Assembly (NCBI RefSeq): GCF_040115645.1
Contig: NC_089572.1
Span: 2,666,001-2,730,000 of the forward strand
Direction of reading: 5' to 3'
DNA: 64,000 nt
From: Euwallacea fornicatus
Lineage: Eukaryota; Arthropoda; Insecta; Coleoptera; Curculionidae
In this document: piece after piece, positions 25,369 to 38,205 of the stretch
Numbering within the stretch: the first letter of the stretch is position 1
Layout of the letters: each line of letters begins with the position of its first letter
The notes under the pieces: model-generated
Database searches by the model: none
Told to the model about the DNA's origin: nothing
The model's input: the letters and a program-made list of their open reading frames with translations, nothing else
Program-made: the position numbers and the translations under genes

Positions 25369-26951
25369 GTGATATCAGCTTTATCAACAAAACCTAATAA
25401 CAACAACCCGACTAAATAGTGATGAACCATTGCAATAAATCAATAAATGAAATCAATACACAATTTTCAAATTAATTAATGAAGTAAATATTCAACTTGC
25501 ATTGAATGGTTGATAAAACTGCATAACAGAACTGTAATTTGATTGATTCTCCTGAGGGCCGGTGTGTTCTGGCCGAATCCAAATAATCATAAGGGATCCT
25601 CGGACTTTCCGGCCCCATTTCCTGACCGGAAGCACAGGTGTCTCCCGCCTTATGCCAAACAACACGAAGAGCAGGGTTTTGCTCGTACACGCGGCTCTTG
25701 ACAAACACACTTTCCGGGGGCGGTTTTCATGTCCTCGCTGGTTGAGCAAAACCTTCAATTTTTACAGATAAAATAAGGGAAAAAGAGAAAAGTTTGAAAA
25801 GCTAAACCCAGACGGAACGCGTCAGTGTCATGCCGGGGAACAATTTCGGCGAAACGGGAGCATCGAAAAACCATTTCGCAACCATGTTTGCTCATTTGGC
25901 CCATCATTCGTCCCTTGCAGCATGTTAGGATCTGCTTTTAAAATCAATTATTTAAGGGTTCGTACCTTCGGTCCGACATAAAAGGTCTTGCCGCTGTTCC
26001 AAATTCAAACGGGGACTTTATTATTTGAAGGCAAACGTTGCAACTCAACATAAACCCGGAATTTACTGCACAATTAACGGGGGAATTAAAAAAAGTGAAG
26101 GGGAGGTGAAAAAATTAATTTCGGGGAGAGAGTCTTAAATCCACCGTTAGCGACACTTAAACTGCTGCTGATGTCTTTGGGCAGAGTGCCCTTAAATTTC
26201 CTGAGGGGGGGTAATTAAAAAAGTTGCTTTGTGGCGCTTCGGGGACGCATTTGGACAACCTTTGTTGCGTAAATCACGTATCAAATGCGAAATTCCACCC
26301 TCCCCGAACAGGTCGCTCTCAGAGAGTATCACAATACAACCCCCGGTTCGAACTCCATTGAAAACAGATTAACGGCGAACGCAGGGGCGGAGGGCGGTAA
26401 TTTGATAATGCACTCTCCCTCCCAGGGGGCGCCGGCCGCCTCTCCCGGGATGAGGGTTTGCCCTTTGATTTACACTAATTTTAAACATAACATCTGATCT
26501 AACCTTATTAAAAATTAATCTGCGCATAGTGACAAAGGGCCGGGTCGCTTGAGAATTAACCCCTTTTTCGAGCTGATGGGTAAAGTGTCACTTATAACTT
26601 GGGCGGGTGATCGATACCTGTGGCCTAAGACTTAATAAGACAATTGCTACCATACAGGTAACTTGCAATTAGCCCCCTTAGGTCGACCTTTCGATCGCTT
26701 TAAACCGCCCTTCACGGAGGGCAGTAATTTGGCTTTTTAGAAGTGGCATCCAATTACGCTGCAACTGATTGATATAATCAACTTCTAAATATTTAATCAA
26801 CACTCCATCAGATCCAATTCTCAATAGATTAATCGAAGTTGTTTCTCCATTTTATAGTATGCATAACATCCTATTATAATTAGGAGGACAACGCCTAGGG
26901 GATCTATTTAAGACAAAGGCAGCATTAGTGTTTACACGGTTATGCAATAGC

Positions 26952-26995
26952 TGCGCCACCCCCAGGGGGACTGAAGGGGTCCTGAGGGTGGCGCA
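26952..26995. other. GC-rich inverted repeat
   Basis: TGCGCCACCCCCAGG and CCTGAGGGTGGCGCA form 15-base arms with one mismatch around a 14-base loop, in otherwise AT-rich intergenic DNA. No T run follows, and no gene is near. Confidence 0.6.
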
Positions 26996-28167
26996 ATTAC
27001 CCTGTGATGACCAATGCTATTCGGAAGTTCACAATTTGGTTTTGAATGCTGGAGATTTGACTCTTTTTGAGTTTTCTCTGGAGAAATGAAAAAACATACA
27101 CATTTAGTGTAGGTATACAATGGGGTATATAAGTGGTTGCGTCGATCCAGACGAAGGCGATACTCCTTTGTTTAAATTTCTCTCGAATTGACTTTTTATT
27201 TCGAGTTACTGAGGAGGAAATACTATTCGAAAATAACAACTGTTCACCAGACCAATGAGGAGACAGCTGGCACAGTATCTATTGAACTCTATATAGTTCT
27301 CCGTTAAAGTAGGGAACTTTATTTCAAACTGTTGCGAAGACAAAACTTCCTCCCCCTAGGGGGCAGATCAGCAGATTATTAGAATACTAGAAATCCTGAA
27401 AGAGGGTATTAAACTACAGAAAAAAAAGTCCCTCAAAACAGAAGGGGCGGCAATAAAGCTATTTTAAGGGATGTATCTAACTCTTCTAAGAAGAGAATTT
27501 TATTCTATGCCGTTGCAAAAACACAACTCTCTTCACTGTAAAGATTATCAGCAGATTAAAGGAGGGAATTTACGAACTTATGAAGAGACAATCCTCGTCG
27601 AAAAAGGTGAGTTTGTATCATGCATTAGAAAAAAGTATCCCCTACTCAATAAGGGTGACTAGCATAGTACTGGGCAAAGTTTACCCCTCGTATAAGGGTA
27701 CTGTTCATCAGCCATTGGGCTGAGGATCTTTTTCAAAAAGCAGTATGACATGGGAGGAAAAATACCTCTCCGAAATCGGGGATATTCAACTGGTAGTTAG
27801 GAGAAGAGTATTCCGTTGTACTAAGTTATATAAGATAAAGTCGAAGCTCGAAAAGATGGACTAACTGATATTGTTTGATATATTTCCGAGTAAAAGTTTT
27901 GACAAACTTTAGACATTGGACATCAAAAAATAATTTGTTAACACCGTTGGAGCAAATTAGAAATTTTCAAAAACGACAAATTTTTGCCGATAGAACCGAT
28001 TTTGCCACTTTTACTGCTTCGGAGATATTAATGGTAGGCACAACTTAAAAAGACACCTTGTACATTCCATCCAGACGTATATTTATATCTCAGAAACAGA
28101 GGCGTAATTTTGAGGAACATTAATCGGATTCATGTCGAAAAAAGAACTTTTTCACATTAGTCTATTA

Positions 28168-28892
28168 CGAAGATAGTCCCAGAAGTACTCGAAATTAGAT
28201 GGCATTTTTTTTTAATTCGCTTTTATTACAAAAATCCATCCTTAAAAAGGTTATGCTTAAAGTAAGATGGTGCTACGCTGATTTGTGTTTGTTTTGGAGT
28301 CGCTTATAATGAGGATTTTTCGAAATTTGTGTACATGGGAAAAATTGGTCATCCAACATTAAAGCAGAGTTAAATTCCAGTGATGGCGTCCGTTTTTTGA
28401 GATGCACGTGTGATAATTTTTATTGACTATATTCCTAAAGAAGAAACAATAAACGAAAAATATTATACAAATTTATTGCAACATTTGAGCGGAGAAATTA
28501 GGAAAAAGCGACCGCATTTGGCGAAAAAGAAAGTTTGGTTTCACGAAGACAACGCACCAGTTCACACTTCCGTCATCGCGATCGTCGAAAGTAGTCAACT
28601 TGAATTCGAACTTTTCCTTCACCCACCCCATTACCCAGATTTAGCCCCCTCAGATTATTTTTTACCTCGAAACTTAAAAAAATGGCACGGTGGACAGAGA
28701 TTAGCCAATAATACAGAAGTGAAATTCGAGGTTGATGCCTGTTTTAAAACATTCAAACCTTCTTACTATGAAATCATTGAACATTGCTGGGATAAACGTG
28801 TCAATCTCAAACGAGATTATGTTGAGAAATAATATATTTTTTAATTTTTTCTTCTTTAAATATTAAGTCGGATACATCTGAGACTATCTCTG
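28168..28892 (+). mobile_element. Mariner copy with both ends, internally deleted
   Basis: The 5' terminal repeat CGAAGATAGTCCCAGAAGTA (28168) and a 3' partner near 28870-28892 (GATACATCTGAGACTATCTC) flank a shortened mariner element next to TA dinucleotides. The front half of the transposase is missing; only the C-terminal part is readable, listed separately. Confidence 0.85.
28383..28832 (+). pseudogene. C-terminal fragment of a mariner transposase
   Basis: An open stretch of 140 codons (28410-28832) reads as the C-terminal half of a mariner transposase, with the second catalytic Asp in WFHEDNAPVHTSVIA and the third in HPPHYPDLAPSDYF, 34 residues apart in family layout, ending in RDYVEK. 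A few codons upstream (ASVF-like, about 28383) also match but are in another frame. The N-terminal DNA-binding domain and first catalytic Asp are absent, so it cannot work alone. It is the best-preserved mariner relic in the window. Confidence 0.85.
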
Positions 28893-31023
28893 CATATCAA
28901 CAGATTCGTTCAAAAAGTGAGGCCGAACACTAGATTAACTTGCTTTATCGGCTTTTGAGACGTTTTCAAGGGATATTTGGCAAAATAACTTTTATCCCCT
29001 TTTATTCCAAGACGCAGAACCCGATGGTACGTCATTTTTCAGTTCTGATCTCGACTCTCTTTCCCGCTTTTTTTTCTTATTTTCTAATCTGGCAAATTGC
29101 GGCCGGGGAAGCGCCTAGCAATATCCAGGAGTGTAGCGGTCATTTTGAGAAAATATGCCCTTTCAACTGACCAGACCGGCGGGTAATGAGGTAATTTGAA
29201 ATGCAGATGTACGGCCGGCGATTCGCGTAAGATGTGTACAGATGGCCGAACCTTCATGATTTGTTGGACCGCTAACGGAGTCCCGGAGGCCCCGCGGCCG
29301 TTACATCGTCCGGAATAACCCCCGAGCCCCTTTTCTCATCATTATTAAAACGGCCATGAATAAGTACTGAGCGAAATTAACCGGCAAAATAACCCTTTCG
29401 CACTTGTGTAGAACGCTTTATTAAAATTCGGTTTTGGGTTGAATTCGAGCGTTTATTAGTTTTTCTTTTGGGAAATTTTCTCTCGCCGTTGTGGGATTAG
29501 GCACAGACCTATGTAACTTCCTTTGATGGCTTTGGATAATCCCAAGTTCAAAGAAGTTCGGTTTTCTTTGAGGTAATTAAAACCAAGGTAAATGGGGACG
29601 ATAAATAAAAGCCTAGGGAGTACATAAATCCCCCCGAATAACAAGAGAACGAAGCCGTCGCGACGCACTCGCAGGCCTAAATCAGCGATCGGGGTTGCGA
29701 ATCGGCCGCCCTTGCAGCAACTCCCATCACCGCCCCCGCACCCCTCTCATTCCCCCGCGTCCTTCATGAATAATAGATGGGGCGGGTTCTAACAATGACG
29801 TAACTACAATCGCGCCACTTCTAAGCACAGATTGGTACAAATTCCCGTCCTGCTGCTGCGAAGGGCTTTTCTGCACTCGAAGGGACGGCCATCAGCATGG
29901 TGTCTTCATCAGCCTCTCTCGCAGTTCGGGGATTCTTGCAATATTGATGAGCCCTTAAATGTGTGTCCGCAGTTAGAAAGGAACTGGGGCCTTAAAGTGT
30001 AAATTGGAACCCATTGAAAAACCTCATTCGGCGTGGGCAGATTCTGCTTTAGAATCGATCTGAGGCCGAGAAAATTGAGCGCAATTTAGTTAAACTTCGA
30101 GCCGGGGATTGGGGGGATGGTGGGCGATAACAAACCCATTTCCAGAAACTGCAAATACTATAGTAGTTCTGCGGAACAAGGTGGATCGGGAGCGTATTGT
30201 GGAGCGCAGAAAAAACCTCCAGGGAAATCAATTTTCGGCCCTACCCCCGGTTTGCCATATTCGCGGAAATCTTGCCGAAATTAAAGGAAAAAGCTTCGGA
30301 GAATTAAAGTTTTGGGGCTAATAAAACACCCAGCCGTTACATCTCTATATACAAAGCAACTGTCACGAATTTGCCTATATATACGTTGTCAACTAAATAA
30401 TTCCTCTAGCTTCGATTGAACCTCCAATTGCGGCGAAAAAAGGACGACTTACCTTTCCAGGACTTCATTTGTTTCCAGACAGAGTCGGAGAGAGGTAAGA
30501 TTTGTGTGCCAGTCAAGTGTGCTGACGGCAGGGTCGAACTGCTGAATTATCCAACGCTCCTACATACTTGATGAACATCCTAAACGACCTGGGTTAAACT
30601 TCACGACTTCTGTGTCCGACCATCGATTCGGGTTACACCAACACCATCTATACAAAAAAAAAAAAGAAAAAAATCCACTTACCCTGATGTAATCTAATAG
30701 AGCGAAGTTATAGTAAGCTCGGAATAGAAATAACACTGATCCAAAAACGGTTACAGATGCCAAAAATGAACATCCGGGGCCCTCCGATACGCGGGCCCTC
30801 TCTCAGGGGACTCCGTAGTACAAGGGAGTGTCTGATGCGAGAGTATATGGCTATGATCATACAACAGTTCGCCTGTCAACCGTAAAATCTGGATCTCTCA
30901 AGATTATCCGTGTTTAGGGGCGCAAAAGCTCGTTTGGGCTTAAGGACTGTTCATCATGTCAAAGTCGATTATAGAGCATCCATATCGTTCTGCCTGACGC
31001 TGTATTAGTTTTTATTTATAACT

Positions 31024-31339
31024 ATACAGCGCTTGCAGAAAGTATTGCAACGCGTTTATTATTTTCATAAACTTAATATTAAAAAAAAATACTTAAACAC
31101 GTATATTTTTATTTAAAAAAAAGGCATTTAATACATCATTTCCGATTTTCAAATTTTTTACCCCCATTCAGCTTTCTTCACTAATTTTTTATTTTGAAAC
31201 TCCAAAGGTATCCATTGTATTATATCGAATGAAAGATAATTCAATAAGGAATACAACAATATACTCAGAACTAAAATTAGATCTATAGTTTCTTTAAAAA
31301 ATAAAATTATTGAATACAAAATAAAGTAACTCACTATTA
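31024..31339 (+). repeat. Dispersed repeat family, copy C
   Basis: Opens TACAGCGCTTGCAGAAAGTA then TTGCAACGCG and ends AAGTAACTCACTATT, matching copy B from end to end on the opposite strand and copy A over most of its length. Two copies sharing both ends suggests a defined element of about 310-320 bases with no coding capacity. Confidence 0.8.
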
Positions 31340-34186
31340 TTTTGAAGTGGTGAGTTATAGAATACTAAGAAATTGCATACGAACAATGTTTCTTCAAGCA
31401 CTTTTTCCAAGAACACTTACATAACCCCATTCACCAGCGCCATATTGGGAAACTAAGAAAACTGTAAATATCTGTGTTTTTCTTTCTTAGGCCTGAAGCA
31501 ATTTATCACACGCAAAAAGTGATATGCAGAAATGGTCTATATCATGCATATCATATCGATAAATATATGTCTCTTTGAAATAACGAGTGAAACAAAGAAA
31601 GCTACATACGTGTCCCATTAAATGGGCGTCTATTTATATTTTTTCCGAGATTGTTAAAAGTAGCAGATAAATTTATTGAAGTCACTTTACAATTGCACTT
31701 TAATCAAAAACGTCGATTAATCTAGAAGCACTTCAAACTGCGTGAAAGCTGAGAAATAGCATTTATGTCTGTAGAACTGCAAGTTAAATCAAGATATTCT
31801 CATTAAGGACCAATTCTTAAATATTCAGCTAAGAAGAGAATTAATTTATGTTGTGAAATTACCACAAATAGAAGTTAATTTACACCTTATCGAGGTACCC
31901 AACACCGATCTAGCTTTTCATCAATGTCGATACCTTGATTATATTTACGAATTCTTATGAGAAGACCTACTCGATCTCATTAAACCAAATAGAGATTACA
32001 TTTATATAAAACTAAAAAAAAACACCAATAAATAGATATCATTAAATTCTCTTTAAGTAAATTTAATTAAAACGACGACAACTTTTTATAATCCCATTAA
32101 GTCTGAGGCCGTTTGTCACATGCGATAAGTGGTATTCAGGAATAGTTTCTGTCATGCGAAAAGTGAGGAAGCTGTAGATGAGTCTGAATATCTCGATAGA
32201 CTTGCAAATTTCGTCTAGACAGCCACGTGACTCTATTAATGTAATTTAAGTCTTGCCAAAATTGAGAAAACATTTAACAAGCTGAATACGTACAATAAAT
32301 ACAACCTCTAATTTATATAGCCTTCGTTCATAATTGAGAAATGTTCCCAATAATTCCTATCCTCTCTACACTTTTATATACAAAATTAATTTTTTTAAGT
32401 TATTCACATACACAAAACATAAATGAAAATATCGATACATAGGAAACTCCGATTGTATGGCTTAAATTAAAAAAAAAAACTTTATCGCTGTTTTAGTTGC
32501 TTAGAATCGGTAAATGGTTCGAAGAAATTTATTTTTTGAGTATTTATAATAATTGCAATATAAAGTCGTCACTGCTAAAATTCAATTAGAAATTTCGCAA
32601 AAGGAAATCAAAAAATATTTAAAAAAAAACGGTGTTTTAGCAGCTTTACATAAGTACAAATCACAGAAAAATCACAATAATAGGTAGGCTTGTCAAATAT
32701 GTATATTAAAAAGTAATTTTATGAGATTTAGCTTTAAAGCTACTAAAAACACTGTTTATTAAAAAAATTCAACCATTCATTGAATGACTTTTCAAAGAAT
32801 GCCGACAGTGTCGACTTTATACTACAATTACTATATTACATCCTGTCGTTATACCCGACTACCAAACAACCAAAAATCTCTTTTTGGCGGATGTTAAAAG
32901 CGACTTCATTGCTACGCCGACATGACAATAGGCAGACTTTTTTACAATAGGGTAAATGCAAATTTAATCAAACATTCAAATTTCCGCCGTTATGTTCAAT
33001 TTGCCGTTATAACCGACCCCGTTATTCGCAACTTCCACTGTGTAATGTTTTATAACTACAAGTTAAAGATCGTACATAACCCCACTTGACCAGAGATAAT
33101 AGATTTTTCGAAATTTTTATTTTAGGTTGAACTGAAATAATTTCTTGACAAAATATCGAGGGTGAATTTTGTTTTTCGTCTTACTCCTTCATACGTCTAC
33201 AAAGAGACTATTCTAAACCATTTTGCCAAGAATCAAAATCAATAAATCGATTCAGAACGGACACAGGTTTATTTAACGTCGACCATAATTACCGAGGGGG
33301 AAGAGAACTCTTAAACAATTACGAAGACCTTTCGTTTCGATGCGTTTTCGTGAACCCCCAGGGAAAACGTCAATGTCCTCTTTGCTTGTCCGGAAGTTTC
33401 CCTGATTGTTTCTTGCCGGAAAACGTCAGAGCCTTTTTAATTTTAAATGCGAGTTTTATTGTCTATTAAATGTCGTTTTAGTTTAAGACTAAAGCAAAGC
33501 TGCCTTCGAGTGCATAAAGCTTAGAAGCCTTTTAGGGTTTTTCTGAAAGGGACAAATGGACGCTGCTCATATGCGGTGCATTCGCTATATTTAGTCCTTA
33601 AGGTTCTTTTTTCGTTGATTCGCCCCCTCGTTATACACGCAAAAACAAACATCACTAATTACACACGTCCAACGCACAAACATATTAATCAACCTCTTAA
33701 AAACCATGAAAAATTACCCCATTGCCGATGCTGTCAAGTCGAGTGCCAGTAATTAGCGGTTTATTGTTCCAATGACTGGTGTATGTGTATTTATTTGCTA
33801 ACAGTTTTCCATTTTTTTATGCTCAAGAAATGACTAGTTAATGGCGGAAGCCCCCCAAACCCTCACGAAGTGTGAAAAATTCATTGAGTTTGAAACACGT
33901 ACTTGGGGCAACAATTTGCCAAGTCATACTTCTTCTCTTATTTTAAATTCACGACCGCTCTGTTAGCAACTTAAGCACTAAATTAGAAAATTAACCGTTT
34001 CCCACTTGTACCGTTTTTGCGTTTCCGTTTTACTTATTTAGGACCTTCACTCGGTTTACGTCTCTTCTTTGGGGTTTTATTAGGCTAAAGTCAATTTAAG
34101 TCACTTTCTTTGTATTGTTATAGTCTTGTGAAAGTTTGTAATACAAAATCACAGCTAAAACATCAGAAAAATGCAGAAAATCTCAG

Positions 34187-34210
34187 GTTATAGATTTGTA
34201 AATCTATAAC
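34187..34210. other. Short perfect palindrome
   Basis: GTTATAGATTT and AAATCTATAAC, 11-base perfect arms with a two-base centre. AT-rich intergenic setting; function unknown. Confidence 0.7.
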
Positions 34211-34869
34211 GTTGGAAAGTGGGCAGACCTTGACTAAATTTCTCTAGTGGAGAATTCTTACCTCACCTGGATCCATCAAAGAGAACTTTGTATTAAACCG
34301 AAGGTACACGAATGAAGGAAATAATCATTACTTCTTTACTGGCTTACGCTGCTGAATGGGAAATGTATAACTAATATGATGGAATTACCTTGGACAATGA
34401 GAAATTTTAGTTGCTGAGTCGAATTTTCAATGTGCTGAATTTGGAACATGATTGACCAATTTAATGAAAAAGACTTATAAAGACTTAAAAAGAATATTTA
34501 ACTAGATGGAAATTTTACATATTTTTTACTAATTGGACTAAACTTAAAAATATAAAAATCAGCTAGGAACCATTATCTCTCTAGATTTCTTTTCTAACCT
34601 TACTATTTATCTTGCCAATTTTCGAACTCCTAACTAATCACTGGAGCTGGAAAATGAGAGTCCAATATTTTCAACATTGGCGTCTAATAATTAGTCATGA
34701 TAAGAAACTTGTGTAACTAAAAATATAACTTCCACTGTAACATCATTTAGAGGATTTGGACGATATATCGAACTCTTAATAGCACTTGGGGCAATCTATC
34801 TGGAACTCATTTAATTTTTAATCAAAATGCTAAAAACCGATGCTCTATATAGTGCCAGAAAATCTCGTA

Positions 34870-34880
34870 GAGAGAAGGAA

Positions 34881-34916
<36 letters not shown>

Positions 34917-34917
34917 C
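34870..34917. repeat. GA microsatellite
   Basis: Nearly pure GA dinucleotide run with a few AA and GG interruptions. Such runs can bind GAGA-type factors in insects, but there is no nearby gene to connect it to. Confidence 0.85.
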
Positions 34918-34959
34918 GACTGACCGAGGCAGAAACAGTGGTATAAACTGAACGTAATT

Positions 34960-35575
34960 TTAAATTTACAGGATAGTGAAAAAATGCAATAACATTAAAT
35001 CTTTGTTATTTCAAATGAAACCCCCTGTATATTTTTGATTTCGATTTTCGGCAAGCGAGACAGCTTACTATAAGCAAAATGATCTTAAATACTTGCACGG
35101 AATCTAAAATATGCAACGAATTCTTTTTTCAAAAACCCGAAAGTTCATTTCATTATTTCGTACCAATAAATCTACAAAAAATGAACTTTCAGAATCTTTT
35201 TTGTGCCTGGAAAGTGGCCAAGATATTTCTGAAATACAAACTCTCAAAGACGACTGGAAAAATGACATTTCAATTGTTTTTGCGGGTAGTTTTCTTTGAG
35301 AGAAGATGTAACCGCAATGCTGTTCATACATTGTGCAAATCGATTAAGGACCGATTTGACCCCCACGAGTATAGCGGTCATTGAGAGTATTAAAAACACC
35401 TCTAATCTTTTGTGCAATTTCGAGATAAGCGATGCCAATATGATCAAAGCACCGCGCTGTCCAAACTTCCAAAACTCAATGCAAACCAAACGGTGTTGCC
35501 CCGAAGGTAACAAAATGGCGGCCCGTAATTCACAATTATTAGAGCAACTCGAATCATCCGCATAATAGGTAATTT
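34960..35575. mobile_element. Possible dispersed-repeat remnant
   Basis: Contains CCCCCTGTATATTTTT, the complement of the TACAGGG-type ends seen at other repeat-like segments here, followed by sequence with open frames on both strands (to about 35565) that match no family I know. Class and borders are uncertain. Confidence 0.25.
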
Positions 35576-38205
35576 CTTGCATTAATTACTCGATTAAATA
35601 TTCACGGTGGCAATCATAACGTAGGGTTAAAACAACCCTTCCGACAGGGACTATAGATTACACGGCGCCCCTAATAATAACTGGAAATTTCGGCGGTCGC
35701 CCTCTGGAAGGCGTTCTCCATAGACGTACCAGATATTTACCTTAAAAATTGGAATTGAAGCTGTAGCTGCTGATAGCCAGAACAAAGAGGTTCCGTGCAA
35801 CGTTAGCTACAGGGAGTAATTAAAGGGAGATCACGGTTGCTGCCAGCGCGCAGCTAAGCTCACCGGCTTACGTTATACGTGCAGCACAAAGCTTAATGTA
35901 CCTAGGTTAGAGTTTCTGTGTTCTGTGCTAGTTGGTGCTTCTCTAATTGAAATTTTCTCGAATGTACCACGAGCTTAGCAGACAATCACGAAAAATCGCG
36001 TGATTGTCAGATTGCTTTCTGAGAAATCAACCTTTGCTTTGCCGCTCTATTCGAAAATCAAATTATTCTTACTCATATATCAATAACATGCAATGTTGGT
36101 AAACTTATGATGGGAAAATGACGGAGTCCCGGACTTTTCGGCCGGCGGGATTTGTTCGAGCGGACCAGGAATTATTCCCGCTGAATGCAAATAAGCAATT
36201 TCGTACCGAATCTGCTATTCATACAGTTAATCATCGTCCAGTTCGCTGATTATCATCGTAAATTAGTCTCTGTCCCGCTTCGTAGCTTGTCAGCAGGAAA
36301 TTTATTGCGTTAGCCAAGGTTCGGGCTCTCCGGTTTTAACGGCCGGATTAATCCTGCGGAACCGCAGGGGAAGCGCGGTTTTGCATATGCCGAAAATTTT
36401 CATTATGAAACGTCATTGCTTGGCTCTCAGGTATGGAAACTGAGCAAGTGTTATGTAGTTCAATTTAGATGTTGTTTACCAAGAAGACATGGGAAATTTT
36501 CGAAAAATTACTATATGTCTTTTACAACCGGCATGCAATTTTGACGTATTAGTGAAGTGAAGTGTCTATCGCCACTCACTATTACCTATTCCAGTCCGGT
36601 TCTGGCTACAAAAAGACTTGACCACCTGGCATTGACGATTCGACAGCATCAATTAGGGTGCCATCTCTGTCGCACTCACCTGGCAGCAGGTCAGCCATAC
36701 TATTTTGACAAATGAACATCGCCATGTTGCCGTTTATGACCTTTTTTTTATTTATTTTCTGAAGACAACGAGTCGTCAAAGCTAACCAAACTTTATGCTG
36801 TCGTTGGAAAAACCACCTCCTCATAAAGTATTCAAAGACTTTTGAACTTTAATTCGCATATTCGAGTACATATGTTTTGACACGATAGCGTGCATACATA
36901 AATGGCTATTCGAGAAGTTGGGGCTGCTTAGTATTCCCCGAACCCGATGCGACTAAAAGAAAAGAGGGGAGTCCCATGTAAAGTTTATTATCGAGATAAA
37001 AACCCACTCGACATGAAGACAAATTGTCCTGAAGAAAAAGAGATGGCCCCTGTATTTCACAATTCCAGCATTTTAACCATAGTTTATAATACCCGGTGTA
37101 AAGTCTTGGGGTGATGTAGCACAGTAGTTACATCAATATTCGAGTGGATGCGCTGCTCTTGGCAAAGGGCATCAAATTTATGAGACCATGTTTATAGGCT
37201 CGTGGGACAAGTATAGCCTGGCCGTTCCTTTCTTTAATTCCGCCCGGTCTGACTTTATGGGTTTCCCGGACGTGCAAAAGATATACAACAAACGCCTTTC
37301 GGCTGGGCTCCCGTTCTATCCGCCCTTTTCTCCTTTAAATACCTTTAGACACCATAACTAGGCCACAATAATACTTAAGCTCGCTAACTGGAATCGATCG
37401 CCATTAAGGGTCTACTCCGAAAGATTTGCGGTAAAAGCTCGTTTTCCGAAACGAGCCCAGGAGCTATCGAAAGACACATTAAAGGGGCCCCATTTACCGA
37501 ATATCTAAACATAAGGCTGCTATTTCACTTAAAACCAATTAGGGGTGGGACGCCAGATAAAAGCGGCTGATATTATTTGCTGGTAACGACACACTATTAT
37601 ATCCCTTCGCTTTAGCCCGAGATTCAGTGTTGCACCAATGCTAATGCATCAGGCTTAAGTTACCAGCTCCCGCACTACTCCAAAAATCATCCCTTGTAAT
37701 ACAAACATAATGGATCCTTTATAGTTTTCACAAAAGGAATCCTGAGTGCTTTATCCAGCTTAGCGCTATTGTGCTTATATTAAACACTTCAAATTTGCGT
37801 GTCGTTTCTATCCAAAGCCGTCGGATTATCAGGGATGGTTTTTTAGTGGAGTGAGTAGAGGGCCTGTCACTTTGTCAAAACCCTTCCGCGAAAGGGATTA
37901 AGCTTTATCGCCCGGAAAATTAGAAACATGTTTAGTAAGGCAGAGGCTCCGATGTCACAAATTTGAAAACGACGAAAACAAAATAAGAAACATCCCCCGA
38001 CTATCTCTGTCCTTGTTCTCCTTTCAAGTGTCAACAAGGCCGGTCTTTATTAACATTGGTTCGTGCGCGACAGGTAAAAAGTAAACAAACACAAATAAAA
38101 CATAACCTCAATAATCTAAATTCGCAATTTTACTCCTATAGCCTCCTTCAAAACAGGGCAATAGCAACCCAAAAATCAATAGTAAAACCTCAAAAGACAT
38201 TAACA

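Larger units (their letters stand above)
22341..38205. other. 16-kb gene-poor interval
   Basis: No open frame longer than about 100 codons resembles a host protein. Contents seen: three copies of a dispersed repeat, a mariner copy, hairpins, a GA microsatellite and AT-rich stretches. GC-richer islands around 26350-26450, 29100-29350, 29650-29800 and 36120-36420 show no recognisable protein and could be regulatory DNA of acj6 or of an unseen neighbour. Confidence 0.5.

Noticed and set aside
26345..26356. GGTTCGAACTCC resembling a tRNA B box
   Set aside because: The flanking bases do not form a T-arm or acceptor stem and no A box lies at the right distance.
38056..38205. 50-codon N-terminal extension of PMS2
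   Set aside because: It begins with TTG, contains no ATG and has no similarity to PMS2; the conserved N terminus starts at ATG 38206.
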